Origin: Marasmius tenuissimus
Lineage: Eukaryota > Basidiomycota > Agaricomycetes > Agaricales > Marasmiaceae
Assembly (NCBI GenBank): GCA_029532415.1
Contig: JAQOTA010000052.1
Location: 372,001-436,000 of the forward strand
Direction of reading: 5' to 3'
Length of the DNA: 64,000 nucleotides
The stretch's first letter is position 1, and every line of letters starts with the position of its first letter. The notes beneath the pieces are model-generated. The model saw nothing but the letters and a program-made list of their open reading frames with translations. It was not told the origin of the DNA and searched no databases. Shown in pieces: positions 23,952 through 36,239 of the stretch. Both the position numbers and the translations under genes were made by a program.

Positions 23952-26900
23952 ATGAATAACGCACAGGGCTCAGCTCCAATCAAGAAGCAGGAAGAAGGTT
24001 CAGACGACAAGAACAATGAAAAGCGCGAAGTCAAACCAGTCGTCAAAACTCTCAACAGGGTTCCACGTTCGTCTCATTTCTCTTCACAATAAGTCTATTT
24101 GCCCATCGATTCCTTCTCTTCCAGGTGCCTGCGTTAGTCTCTCGTCTTTTCTTGTCCTTTTGGTTGATCTGATCTTTCGTCGTTAGAATGCGTGTAGGAA
24201 ACAGAAGATGCGCTGCGAAGGCGCAGATAATCCTCCATGTCGTCGTTGTCGCAACACCGGCTTGGAGTGCCTGTTTGAGAAGCCATCGAGAGAAGCCACG
24301 CTGACCGGTGAAGCTGGGCTAGAGTCAGTGAAATATGCTTTCCGGCCTTTCCATTTCCTCTGACACGCCACATAGGCGCATACGCAGCTTGGAGGGCCAC
24401 GTTGTTGAGATTAGACACACCCAATCTGCTATTCTCAATGTCCTCGCTGAGATACAATCCCATCTACGTGGTGGTACAGGCCAGCATCGTTCACCCTCGG
24501 CCTACCCGCAATTTCATCAACCGTCACCCAACCTTCATTCGCCTTCGGTGTCTACACCTCCTACCGTTCATGGTCATGGTAGCGACGTTCAGCCTTCTCC
24601 TGCAGGTCCCTCTAACGTCTATCCTCACGCTGATTCGAGCATGGGGCAACCATCACGTCTACCACAACGACCGCCTCTCGTATCGCACCATTCATCATTC
24701 ACTCAGGGCTCGCAGATGTCGCCAGCAGCGGATTATCAAACCTCTCAATCAACTTCAGTACAGTCTAACAATCATCTCACTCGTTGAAAGCCCTTAATAA
24801 CGCTCTATTCCCATAGAATCCCGTCCTCCCGCCGTTCTCGAGTATCCAAGCTATGGGCGGATCCCATCAAGGAAATACTTCCGTGCGTTTTCAGCCCCAC
24901 CCCGACAAGTCGAGAACTAGTAGTTCTGATATCCCGCAGAAGAGGCCCGCACCTGGGTCCTCAGGTGTCACGAGCGCAGCCTCGTCTGATGATGAAGACG
25001 AAGATCGTGGAGAGTTACCGGCGTCAGGTTTGCTCGCGCCCTGGGAGGTCTTGCGAGGCCTGGCCGACGTCGCTTCTGAGAGGGCAGCCAAGGTACGGAT
25101 AAGCATACCTCGATCAGCGGGTTGTATCTAATACCGAAGTTCAGGAGAATGGGGAATATAGCCGGAACCGCACACCTACTCCTGAAAGGCAAACCAGACC
25201 CGCCAAACGCCGGAAACTGCGTCACAAGAACCCTCGCATGCTCACCTTCCCTGATGGTGTGTATCTTCTAAGTACACGAAGTAGCCCCAAGACCATCGGC
25301 CACTCACGTTTCCCGGAACAGTGGTCACGAAGAATATAATATCAGAACAGGAAGCGCGGGAGCTATTCCGAATGTAGGTTGACCTCGGGGCGTTTTATTT
25401 AATCGTGGTGCTAACATCGCATTGTTGCGTTACAGATTCTATCATGGGTGCTCGACTTTCTTGTGAGTCAAGGCGTGAGATTGCGCCTCACCGTGTGGAT
25501 TCTGAGCGCTATTTGCGTTTCTGACTCAGGCCGGTCTTCGACTCCAACACCGACACTTACGAGGCCCTGCATGAGCGATCCCCTTTTGCGGTAAATTGTA
25601 TCTGCATGGTTGCCGCTAGGGTGCGGGACGGCGGAGGTAGGATCGCGTCTCTTGTTCCAATGTCCCTGACTAACAACTCAAATAGGCAAACCGGGTGACA
25701 TCTACAAGAAATGCTTGGAGGAAGTGCAATCCATCTCTTGCGCCACATTATTCTTGCCAGTCGCACGCGTGGAAGCAGTACAAGCTATGAGTATGTTCAA
25801 AACTTCTCATATCAAACCTCACAGTTGACGGTCAATTCCAGTACTGGTGTCTGGATGGTCCGACAACGGATGGCTCAGTGGTGGACATGCGGTTCGCATG
25901 GCGATGGAATTATGTGAGTGACCATAGCCGTCTCCTCGTCTCTCCCGGTCTAATTGGGTTGAGCAGCCCTGCATAAAGCGTGGCCAAAGCTTTTACGCCG
26001 TATGAGAGCCAACAAAACAAATACTAAAGATGACCACGACCTGATTGTCGCTGCACGAACATGGTTCTGTTTATATCTGTTCGAGCACCAGTGAGTAACC
26101 TTCCCGGCTAGTTACGCCCTGTATAGATTCACACGAACCTTCAGGATGTCTTATGGAACAGGGCGCCCTGCTGTGTTGAAGGAGGACGAAAGTATCAACA
26201 ACTGTCGTCTGCTTCTGCAGCACCCGTTGGCCATTGAGGACGACATGCGGCTGGTTTCTACTGTGGAACTGATACAGATACGCGAACGCATCCACAACGC
26301 GCTGGCACCGTTTGAAGAACCGGTCAAGGATTCCGATTTCGAGGAGCTTCGAAAAGCCGACGTTCAGTTCAAGAACTGGTACGCGACGTGGGACCAGTGC
26401 TTCTCACAAAAGTATGAAGATGTCGGTCAGTAACTTGAGCATGCCTGTACTTTTTCGTCGATACTCGGAAGCTCATTGCTTTGCCCCGGGTCAGCATTTT
26501 ACCGGCAAAGTCTCCAGATCCAGCAATTTCATGCTGAACTTTTCCACAACGCGGCTGCTCTCCGGGGAATAAACGGACCCGAGGACGTCGAGCGGATGCC
26601 GCAAGTTCAGCGAGACCTTGCCCTAAGATCGATACAGATCGCTCGACAAGGGCTAGAAATCACTGTGAACTCCCCCTCTTACCGGCAGGGTATGCAATAT
26701 GGTGAGTCGGAAGGTCGTCCGCAAGTCGCCTTTTGTTGAAGAGAATCCAGCTGTGCATTACACGCACGTTACGGCCACATTCGCGGCCTCTTTCTTGTTA
26801 CGACTTGCACGTCTATTGTGAGTCAATCAACCATCGCCCCGCGCCAGAAACTAAATGCGTCTGTAGCCCTGATCAATGCAACGTCTACGAAGTCAAAAAT

Positions 26901-27424
26901 CAAGTGGAACGGCTGGCCAGGCTGATGTCCGAAAGTTAGTCCTCATCCAAGTCTTTTCAGCGTTCTCAATTGAATGTTTTATTACAGTACCTGGAAAACG
27001 ATATGCAGTGACGCTGGAGGTGATGCTCAAGCATTTCCAAAACCGCTCCAGTTCCCTCTCCCCGAAAACATCCCGCACAGAGCCCAATACTCAAGGACAA
27101 CCAGGACACCAAAACCCTGCTCAAATGAATACTTCACACAATGTGATGAGACAAAATCCGTCTGAAATACCTTACTCTCCCTCTTATGGCGCGTTTCCAC
27201 ACCCTCAACAAAACCAGCACATGGGCCAATTACCCGCCCAGCAGCAATATGCATACCACGAAGCAGATCACATCTGGAGCGGCTTCGAAACGACTTCAAA
27301 CGAGCAACTTCCTGTCTGGATATCGGACCAAACGCTGGGTGGAAACCAATTCTCGCAGCACGGAATGGAATCGTTCTTGCTCCCTCCCGAATACTCGCAG
27401 GCTCAGCCTCATCAAATATGGTAA
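23952..27424 (+). CDS. Zn2Cys6 transcription factor with fungal-specific TF domain
   Basis: The start at 23952 gives MNNAQGSAPIKKQEEG. The zinc cluster is PRACNACRKQKMRCEG..PPCRRCRNTGLECLFE, with all six Cys in canonical spacing. The first Cys comes from an 8-nt exon (24125-24132) between two introns; without it the cluster is broken. Then come RIRSLEGHVVEIRHTQS (coiled dimer region), a Ser/Pro/His-rich linker and, from about 25320, the fungal-trans domain over many short exons: EQEARELFR, AARVRDGGG, TWFCLYLFEHQMSYGTGRP, RDLALRSIQIARQGLEI. The C-terminus is Gln/Pro-rich and ends QAQPHQIW. It is a DNA-binding regulator in the nucleus; the target genes are unknown. About a dozen introns; not all boundaries between 24790 and 27000 were fixed. 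Confidence 0.88.
24125..24132 (+). other. 8-nt microexon in the Zn2Cys6 factor
   Basis: GTGCCTGC lies between acceptor TTCCAG (intron 24067-24124) and donor GTTAGT (intron 24133-24186). It completes an Arg codon and encodes Ala-Cys, restoring PRACNACRKQ, the start of the zinc cluster. Confidence 0.82.
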
Positions 27425-27623
27425 TCTTTTGGCTATCTATGTTATGTACTTTGCGACTGCTATATCTATTCTTTGCTTTCTGCTTTCTGTATATCGTATA
27501 CCCTTTCCTTGACTCTGAGTGTAGCCCTCTTGCCACTGTCAAAGCTGATGCGTTTTATGTAATCTACATTTGAATGAAATGCACACGAAGCTTATTCCTC
27601 CTTGACACTTCTCCACTTCTTCG

Positions 27624-28632
27624 ATGCCCTCGCCCCCCATTCAGGTATTCCTCACAACCATCGCGTCTCAGCCAGCTCTTAGGCAGCGCCAAGGTCAGCA
27701 TCAAGAATGCGCTCAGAACGCGAGCTATAGCTTACCGGTTACCATTAGAGTACTTGCTACGTATCTTGCAGGTCAAGAAGATACCCTTCACTTCATATGA
27801 TCTGGCATCGGATGAACAGGCGAAGAGGCTCTGGAAACGGAAAACCCCATTGGGTATATGAACATGCTCACTATAGCCCTTCTGGGATTCACTTTCGACT
27901 GTAGACAAGCAACAATTGCCAGGCATCCTAGTAGGGGGGAAGTTCCCTGGGGTACGTGTTCATTATACTCGCCATCCTCCCTTCATTCTGACTCGTCGTC
28001 TTGATAGACCTTTTCCGACTTGTACGTTACCTTAATGCTCGTTATACGGCATGTCGAGAACAAGATCTAAATCTAGCGAGGAAGCCGTTGAATTCGACGA
28101 ATTGGACAAGTTCTTCCGACTGAAGGAAACATGGGATCCCGAGATCGATCACCATGCAGAGCTAGAGGAGAAACCTATAGGCGTTCCCGGTGCTTTTCTT
28201 CCCCTTCAGATGACACCCGATCATATCAAGAAACTGGCACTCAACCGGAATCCGTCACCCTCATCAAACCAGATTCCCGTTAATAAACGAACGGATATGT
28301 TCGACGTTAGCACGGAGCTGTCAGGATATGGGTTGCAAGGGGTACACGCATCGGAGCAGGAGCTGATCGACCTCGTGAAGGAGCTGGGGTTGGAAGGCGA
28401 CGATGCGGGCGAATTGGTGAAAGGATTGTCAACCGAATCGGCGCCTGAGGTCAAGGCTTCAGAACCCAAGGCTAGTGACAGTAAACCTGCACCTGAGCCC
28501 AAGACGCCAGAAGCTAAGCCAGATACGAATAAGGACTCGGAAGAGACGAAACCAAAGGAGGCAGTCGAGGAGAAGGGAGAGAAGGCCACAACGGCTGCCA
28601 CGGTTGATTCGGTTGACACGCCGAAGGAGTAG
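27624..28632 (+). CDS. SH3BGR-like thioredoxin-fold protein with acidic tail
   Basis: The start at 27624 gives PPIQVFLTTIASQPALRQRQ. An intron ending ACCATTAG joins this to EYLLRILQVKKIPFTSYDLASDEQAKRLW. Later exons give KRKTPLDKQQLPGILVGGKFPG, then TFSDF from a 14-nt exon, then EEAVEFDELDKFFRLKE. This is the SH3BGR/glutaredoxin-like fold: an N-terminal beta-strand without a CxxC, a cis-Pro in QQLPGI, and the GxFPGTFSDFEEAVE end. The C-terminal 150 residues are disordered and rich in Glu, Lys, Pro and Ala. The protein probably lacks redox activity, because no active-site Cys is seen. Its role is unknown. A Met at 28051 is inside an intron and is not the start. Confidence 0.82.
28008..28021 (+). 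other. 14-nt microexon in the SH3BGR-like gene
   Basis: ACCTTTTCCGACTT lies between acceptor TTGATAG and donor GTACGT. It encodes TFSDF, phased so the next exon starts with the last base of the Phe codon and gives EEAVEFDEL. Confidence 0.8.
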
Positions 28633-28708
28633 TATCCTCAGCCTGTATTATGTGCACGTATTATTGGATTATGTGCGGTACAATTCCTACAAGTATACCA
28701 ACAGAGGG

Positions 28709-29884
28709 TCATAGCCTTGACACGAGAAGTCCGCCGTCCAGCGCAACTGTAGCACCATTGATGTATGCGCCAGCGGAGCTTGACAGGAATAGTGTTGTCC
28801 CAATGATATCCTCTGGCTTCCCTGACCGCCGCAGTGGCACCGACTGGGTTAGGCTGTCTCCTACCGTCCGCACAGTATGAGCAGTCACTGGAAGAGGTAA
28901 ATGCTTCGGATGAGTTACGACGTTGCTTTGATCCAGCTCCATGGTCTTACTTTTCGTCGGAAATAGCCCACACACGATTGCGTTAGATACAATCCCTTCT
29001 GGCCCAAGCTTTGCAGCAAAATGACGACTAAGGTGATGGAGCGCTGCTTTACTCGCTGCGTAAGAGAATGTATTGTGGGGAGCGGTCCATATCCCTTCCA
29101 CAGAGCCAATCTGGAAATCACTTTAGTTGCCTCCTCACGGTCAGTAGGAGGCCATCTCACATTGATGATCCGGGCGGGATCAACGAAGGTGGAGCCTTCC
29201 TTTGTCTGGTTGGCTGCCGCTCTGAGAAGAGGAAGGACCTTTTGGGTGAGTGAAAACACTCGCTGCACATTCAGAGTCAGGACTTTGGTGAAGCCACTAT
29301 CCTGGGAGAAACGTCAGTGCGCAGTACAACGGGCGGAATGGAAACGTACAGACAGGAAATTCATCGATCGGCGCCCCCCAAACTGCCCCTGCATTGTTGA
29401 CCAGCTGTACCAGACGCCATATTGAAAGGTAAGGTACGGGAGACTTCGTGTTTGGAACTAGGACGCACCACGTGTAAGTACTGTTCTCTGGATATCAACT
29501 CACGCGCTAGCTTCTCCACCTCGTCATATCGCTGTAAGTCCGCAGGAAGGGCTACACAAGTCCCAGGTCCAAGCTTGTTCAGCTCGGAGGCGGTTTTCTC
29601 GCAATCCCCCGCTGTACGAGAGCTAATATAAACCTGAAAGGAAGTTCGAGGCCCTGACGCGACATTAGACGAAAACTTCCAACCTTTGCACCGTTCCTGA
29701 CAAATCCTGTAGCTATCTACGAGGGAAGGGAGTCCTCAGCGATGAGCGGGAGAAACTTGGGCCAGACCATAGTCGGTAGGACTGGTCAACGCACCATTTT
29801 ACCAATCCCACGGCTCCCCCCGGTGACGAGGACGATCTTTCCTTTGACTTGAAAGAGATTCGAGATTTCTAGCGAGGACGACAT
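28709..29884 (-). CDS. Short-chain dehydrogenase/reductase (SDR)
   Basis: The start at 29884 gives SLEISNLFQVKGKIVLVTGG, then SRGIGKM: the Rossmann TGxxxGIG nucleotide-binding motif. The second half has FSYAASKAALHHLSRHFAAK with the catalytic YxxxK, then VSNAIVCGLFPTKS, PLRRSGKPEDIIGTTLFLSS and AGAYINGATVALDGG, all typical of classical SDRs. The protein ends LLVSRL. Several short introns interrupt the region 29100-29820. The PLRRSGKPEDI stretch and the final DGG suggest a RhlG/FabG-like ketoreductase; the substrate cannot be told. The upstream exons lie in frames with no long open track and were followed only in part. Confidence 0.85.
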
Positions 29885-30576
29885 GGCGGACAGGTGGAGG
29901 ATGGAAGAAGACAATTAGGCGAGAACTGCACATGATATACTTATGACCGTTCGGGGTTCGGGGGTGCCATTGCCTGCTCGTGGTATGCTGTTTGTTCCTA
30001 TGTAAGTGGCTTATTTGAGATCCATCATCCGGCAAGGATCCATCATCTATTCGGTCGCGATCGCGAATGACCCAGAGTTGGTATGTATAAGCGTTCGTCC
30101 ACCGCAACACTACCGTAGAGCGCAAGCTTTGGTGTCGAAGAAGCAGAACAGACACAAATCCTGGGCCTCCCACTGGGACATTCAAGTGAGCTTCAATGGG
30201 TTATTGTTGGCAAGCAGCACGCGGCAATCCGTAAATGCTGGCGTACCTGCGATGAGGTTCACATGGGATTTTCATGTTCCATTGGTATTCGGAGGCCAGC
30301 ACATCGATATGAAAGTTGGACATCAAACATTTTGACTTGGTGAGTCTTTTCCGCGGCGTAAATATGAGAATTCGAATCGGTGCACGGAAAAATCCTGAGT
30401 TGGCCTGATTTGGACGAGGAAATTGAAGGTACCAACCAGCCGCCCCGAGACTTGTGAGAGAGGAAAAGAAAGGAATCACAAATTGAAAGCAAGTTGGGAT
30501 CAACAGGCGTGTTGGTCGCCAACCGGCCCGCGAGAGAGTGGCTGTGCCAATTTTTTCCTCATCCTCCTTGACTGCC
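29885..30576. promoter_or_regulatory. Divergent promoter region, SDR / UTP22
   Basis: The SDR (minus) and UTP22 (plus) diverge across about 690 bp, so both promoters lie here. No ORF, repeat or RNA gene was supported. Confidence 0.45.
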
Positions 30577-33500
30577 ATGGCGCAGAGTCTCAAACGGAAG
30601 CGAACCGACGGCGCACCGTCAAGAAAGGTGAACCGTCCGATTGTAGACCTGCACAATGGGCTGATTATCAACCTCTTTTGTCCGCCGTAGGTGCGAAGGT
30701 CGTCCCCCGTCGATGAGAGTGATGCAATTTCCGAGGTAGAGGATGATAACACGGAGGAGAAGGACCTGCAGTCGCACGAAGAGGAATGGGGAGGTATTGG
30801 TGATGGCAATGCTGAAGGAACGTCAGAAAAAATCAAGGAACATCACAAACCAAGTGGCGAAGACATTCGAGTTATGAAGGACGCTTCGGAATTATTCAAA
30901 TCGAGTTCCTTCAAGCTTCAGGTATGCGATTGGGATAGTGCAACGCGTCGTAGAATTCACTTCAACGGCAATTCTCTAGATTGATGCTCTCCTCCCAAAT
31001 GTCCGCCCGAAACAAAAACTAACCCCACCATTGGACCGGTTTCTTCTCCACCTCCATACGTTCCTGTTCAATTTGCCTTCGATATCACCTCGACACCCCC
31101 TTGAAGCGGCCAGGTCACTCTTGAAGAAAGGTGTTTCTGTCCCTTACTCGACGCCTATGCCTAATGAAGATACGAATTGGAAGGTCGCGTTCGAAAAGCC
31201 TAGCGACATCAGCCTCGTCGGAAGTTGGGCAAATAAGACCCACGTAAAAGGACAAGACGGATGCAAGTATGGGGTCGATTTGGCCGTTGAAATGCCTGCT
31301 GTTAGCATATCGCTCCCGGTGTCATGAACATTCTGATTGACTCATTTACAGAATCTGTTCCAAGAAAAAGACTACCTGAATGGTCGATTCTTCCATAAAC
31401 GGTCCTTCTACCTTGCTGCCCTTGCCGCCGCTATTGTCAGTGACAAAGGCATTGCGTCAACTTTTTCAACTTCATTCAGCTCCCTCGGAGATGATCCTCG
31501 GCTAACAAAGCTGGTTCTCGAACCGTGTGCCGGTAAGTACAACGTGTTTCCGTAGGAACTATAGTTTTCTGATTGATCAAGGTAGACGGTTCTGCTCATG
31601 ATTTCACGAAGTTGAACGCACAAATATGCATCATCCCCACACTTCCCTCGAATTCCCCGATCACAATTCATAGACTATCCCCTTCCCATCTCAATTTTCG
31701 TGGTACAACCGAAGACAAGGGCGACAGTGACGAGAAGAAAGCATCGCCATTGTATAATACCGCAGTTCTAACCGCTCTCACACCTCGTTCGCACCTTCTA
31801 TCAACCCATGCGCTTCAGCAAAATGTACCCGCGCTCGACGATGCGGTAGCTTTGCTTCGTGTATGGGCAAACCAACGAGGGTACGGTGATGGCCAAAAAA
31901 TGACAGTCCGAGGGTTCGAGGGGAAGGGCCCTTGGTGGACGTCCTTACTTCAATATCTGATTCAAGGCGAAGAACCCTCTGGTCTTGGGAGTAAGAAATC
32001 CAAGCGAAAACCTGTCGGGCGGGGACTGAGCTCCTACCAGTTATTCCGGGCTGCACTCGATTTCCTGTGTAAGTACGCACCTAGCTATCGGATTTCTAAG
32101 CTCACGTTACATGTCAGCGAGCCACGACTTCAAGGACTTCCCTGTCTTCGTCAAGACTAAAGACGGTAGTCACCGAGTATGTGAGGCAGCGTTAACTTGT
32201 CTTCGTGCACTGACACTGGTTTAGTATGCCCCCGGCGAATATCAAACTCATCACGATGTGGTCTTCGTGGATTCAAGCTCAACGGTGAACTTGCTGGCGA
32301 ACGTTCCCATTGGAGTTCTGAAATTGGTCAGGTTCCAAGATGTTTGACACGATACCGTTTACTCACAGCTGGTTTATTTTAGCTGCAAAGAGACGCAAGA
32401 AAAACATTGGACCTTTTGAACTTGAGCTCTGTGGGGGATCCGTTCCCTGAAGTGTTCTTGAAAGATCACAGAGATTTACAATCCCGATTTGACGCGGTCA
32501 TTCGGTGAGATCCCTTCCTTTCCCCCGAGTGATTCTTCAACGACTCGATGCTCTTTTGATTAGTGTCGATCTTTCGGCTGTTCAAGCCCGCAAGCTGGGA
32601 CCTCACAGCGTTGTGGAGGCTGGAACCGCTGCGAATGCCATGATGACCATGATGTCTTCGTTACTCTCCCATGGCCTTGGAAATCGTGTTCAGGCACACG
32701 CGATCTTACATCCTTCTCCTTCCCTCCGACCACTATCCCAAGCACATCCTACAAGCCCACATATAATACATATTGGGCTGTTATACGATGCCCGTCACGC
32801 TTTTAGACAAGTCGACCACGGCCCGGCAGCAGATGAGAGTGATTCATCAGTCGTTGAACGCTTCCTGGACTTTTGGGGAGAAAAGGCTGAGCTACGCCGG
32901 TTCAAAGACGGTAGCATCGTGCAGAGTGTAGTGTGGGACATCAAGACGGTCGATGAAAAGGCTCACATACCCGTTATGATAGTCCGACATATCCTCCATC
33001 GGCACTTTGGGTTGGACGATACCTCTGTTACGACCTGGCAGACCCACTTTGACTCCTTGCTAAAACTCCCCGAGTCAATATCTCGATACTATGTCGGTTC
33101 GGGCCTTTCAATGGGCTTCAAGGGAGCAATCACGGCGTTCGACGACCTCGTCAAAGGTATCAAAGCTCTTGATGAGGCATTGCCGTTGACACTCTCAAGT
33201 GCAAGCGCGATATCCGACTGCTTGCGTTACACAAGTGTCTTCAGCCCCGTCCCTCTTCCGACGTCCCTTGCTGCCGCGCTGCCACCAAATGCGAGGTACA
33301 CCCACCCCATCGACATCGTCGTCGAGTTCGAAAAGTCATCCAGATGGCCTGATGAGCTTCGTGCTATTCAGAAAGTGAAGCTCGCGTTCTTTGAGAGGAT
33401 AGCGGCCGCCCTCATGTCTGCTTCGAGCGGCTTGAAGGTTTCTGTTGTGGTTGAAGATACTCAAAATGACATTCAAGATATCTCTTGTCTGGAGATTGTG

Positions 33501-34802
33501 ACCGCCGAAGGGTGGGTGTTCCGTGCCCGGATATGGCATGACCGAGAGGCGACGCTCCTCGACCGTATCATTTCGGGCAAGGGAAGTCTTCCTCACGTCA
33601 CAGTCAAGCCGAAGGATCACCGCAAAGGGAAGGAGTACCATGACGCTGTACAGGCCAGAGAGGTGTATACGAGGAGGTTCATACATGCCCCGAGACACCA
33701 TCGCGCCATCGCGAAACTCTGCCACAACTTTCCAGCATTCTCGGGTACCGTGCGTCTCGTGAAGCGTTGGTTTGCATCCCACTGGTTACTTCACGGTCAC
33801 GTATCCGATGAAGCCGTCGAACTGCTCTGTGCACGGTTCTTTGTCGTTCCAGGGTGGGACGAAAACGCGGATCAGGAGAACAATCCTCACCTCAAAAATC
33901 CCACTGTGCCTGGAAGCAAGGAGAGGGGATTCGCAGCTGTCATGCAATTTTTGAAGGACTGGAAGTGGGAGGAAGGCATGTTCGTGCCCATTTACGATAC
34001 CTCCATGTCCTCAGGGCCGGCGCCCACGGCCAATGCTGCAGATCCGAGCTCAAGCACAGCAGGTGCTTGGAGATTGTCAACGAAGATAGATGAGCAAGGT
34101 ACAATATGGACGAAAAATGGACCCGACTTTATTGTTGCCCGAAGGGTTCAAGCGTTGGCACAAGCGACATGGAAATATCTTCAAGACATGGAGACGAGCG
34201 GGAGAGTGGTGGTCCAGGTCGGTCTTACCTTTCATCTGCCCAAGACGAGAAAAACTAACATATTGCGGCAGTCCATGTTTGACCACCCGACAAACGACTA
34301 CAACTTGGTTCTCGCTTTGAACAGACGGTCGTTGACGCGTTACCATCACAATGTCAAAGCTGATCCAAGTAGCTTGCCAAATCAAAGCAAACATCAAAAT
34401 GAAGCAGGGGATGTACTAGTTCGACCTGGATTTGATCCGGCGATGGCCTACTTCAAAGACCTCCAGCGAGTGTACGCCGATACGTTCAGAGTCTTCTACG
34501 ATCCTTTTGGAGGCGAGCGCATAGGAGCGGTGTGGGATCCATCGCTGAAGCTTCCTCGACCGTTCCGTGTACTGGGAGGGTTCTCAAGTGCACCAGCATT
34601 AACAGACGTCGCTTCGTCGTCAAAGGTAAGGAGATTACTTGGCGCATTGGCTCCCAATTGACCGGACGATTTACAGGGGAATACAAAATCAAGCTCCACA
34701 AAAAAAGGAAGGGATTTAGTAACGCTCAACGAAGCAGCCGTCGTCGTGGAATTAGAGAGAATGGGTGCTGGTCTTTTGAGTGGGATCACTATCCATGTAT
34801 AG
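30577..34802 (+). CDS. UTP22: U3 snoRNP protein UTP22 (NRAP family)
   Basis: A nucleolar protein of the small-subunit processome (UTP-C), needed for 18S rRNA maturation. The start at 30577 gives AQSLKRKRTDGAPSRK, then an acidic segment, DASELFKSSSFKLQ, LDRFLLHLHTFLFNLP, KWKVAFEKP-like text (NWKVAFEKPSDISLVGSW), VDLAVEMP, KRSFYLAALAAAI and ALLRVWANQRGY. The long last exons (32505-34626) carry VERFLDFWGEKAELRRFKDGS, the tRNA-nucleotidyltransferase-like fold, and AVELLCARFFVVPGWDEN. A strong donor (AAG|GTAAGG at 34626) and acceptor TTTACAG at about 34677 extend the protein to a stop at 34800-34802 with KGRDLVTLNEAAVVVELE and MGAGLLSGITI. Without that last intron it would stop at 34661. Length is about 1,150 residues, usual for the family. 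Confidence 0.92.
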
Positions 34803-34903
34803 GCTCAAGCAGGTATCTATGTATGTATGTATACACCGTCGGTGGCGGACCTTGCATATTACAATCCATTAACGAGGTCGGAGACGGCAACTGGTATACA
34901 GTA

Positions 34904-36131
34904 TTACGGAGAATCTTCCGCGCTGGGCACGGATCTAGAAAGCCTGGATGTACGTCTCCGAAGTGGTATATCCGCCTCCTCTGCTGATGGTATGTCGACT
35001 GGCTCTGGCTCAGCTTTGATGTCACGACTCTGATGTCGTATAATGAGAACGGCAATCAATGGAACCTGGCCACTACTCACCGAACGCCTTCTTTGACTTG
35101 AACTTCTGCCTGACGTTGTTCTGGATTTGCCCCTCGATCTGCGTCTCAGAAGCTTGAGCTCAGATTCAGATTCAGAATCCTCCTTGTAAGTGATATCTTT
35201 TGTGGGTGGAGATTCCTCGAGCTCAGATAGTCCTTGCAATGCGGAAGGGAGCACACAGACGCCAACGATTATCGTGAGTATGGAAAGGAAAATGCCTGAC
35301 GCCGCGATGGATGATAGGAAGGGGAAGCGGGTGAGGATTCCTCTAGAAAAGTAAATAATAATTGAGATGGGGATGACCACAACGAAGAGCTGGATATCGT
35401 ACCTGACTCCGTGGTGAACAACGAGGCCCTTTAGACTCGCAGAAGATACACTCAATTCACGAGGCTGTCCATTGCCTACACCCGTCCATCCATCTCCTCG
35501 ACCAACTGATACTTCTGCCTCCACGTAAGATGTTCCCGGTAGAAACGACGACAAAAGGGGTACGTGTATTGAGATGCTGCTCGACTTTCTCCTCAAGAAA
35601 GAGGTGGCTGGAGGTGTGACGATCGCCTGTGAACCTACGGTCAGCCATTCCTATCATTCCGACCTGGCGAACTGAGACTTACGGGTCTTCGAGCAGATGC
35701 CAGAGTGTAATTACCGGAATCGAGCAAGGTGAGAGTGCTCATAAAGTTTCCCAAAACGAAATTCGATTCCGAAGCAGGCACGTTGAGGTGAAGTGAGATA
35801 TCATAGCGCTGACGCGTGTGTAGTGGGGGTAGGACTACGCGTGTGTAGGGCTGCATTCCATCACTGAGCAATGTCAGACACAGTCAGAATGAGGGTATTA
35901 GACGATTGCTCACCCATATTGAAGATACAAAGGGGTATCCCAAGCAACTGCGACATTCTTCCAAACGAGAAACCCAGAAAAAAGAGAGAGAAGGACCAGC
36001 AGTGGAAGGAGCGAGCAGCATATGATGAGAGGGGTGAAGTGGGGAGCGAATGGCCTGAGCTTAGAAGCAATGAAGGATATAATCGATATCGTCAGAGTCA
36101 CAGGCGCGTAGATTATCGAGTTTCGCGGCAT
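34904..36131 (-). CDS. SEI1: Seipin (lipid-droplet assembly protein)
   Basis: An ER membrane protein that forms rings at ER-lipid droplet contacts. The first exon carries a span (LIICCSLLPLLVLLSLFSGFLVW) and DTPLYLQYG, the family's entry into the lumen. An intron (35878-35927) joins it to DGMQPYTRVVLPPLHTRQRYD. The conserved luminal beta-sandwich follows: SLHLNVPASESNFVLGNFM, STLTLLDSGNYTLASARRP, then AIVTPPATSFLRRKSSSI and YVEAEVSVGR. A second span (IAASGIFLSILTIIVGVCVL) comes after another intron near 35350-35400. The cytoplasmic tail is Ser/Arg-rich. The Met at 36131 is preferred, because the in-frame Met at 36227 lies only 12 bp from the start of the divergent gene. Length is about 330 residues. 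Confidence 0.88.
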
Positions 36132-36239
36132 TGGCGGTGCTGTGAGCGATGAGCTCGAGTGCCTGCTCGCTGTCGTGAGCGTTCTGCTCAACAAGATGTC
36201 GTTGCACGTGATTTTGATCGTTCTCAATTGTTAACCACC
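36132..36239. promoter_or_regulatory. Compact divergent promoter, seipin / conserved unknown
   Basis: About 108 bp separate the two preferred start codons. CACGTG occurs at 36205-36210, an E-box-like site. Confidence 0.45.

Noticed and set aside
28051..28632. Start codon at 28051 for the SH3BGR-like gene
   Set aside because: The first bases lie in an intron ending ATCTAG. The upstream exons, including the 14-nt one, supply the conserved fold.
34627..34661. Stop at 34661 as the end of UTP22
   Set aside because: A strong GTAAGG donor and TTTACAG acceptor extend the frame to 34802 with a family-like C-terminus.
36132..36227. Upstream Met of seipin at 36227
   Set aside because: It would leave only 12 bp between two divergent start codons. 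The Met at 36131 still precedes the first membrane span. Not excluded.
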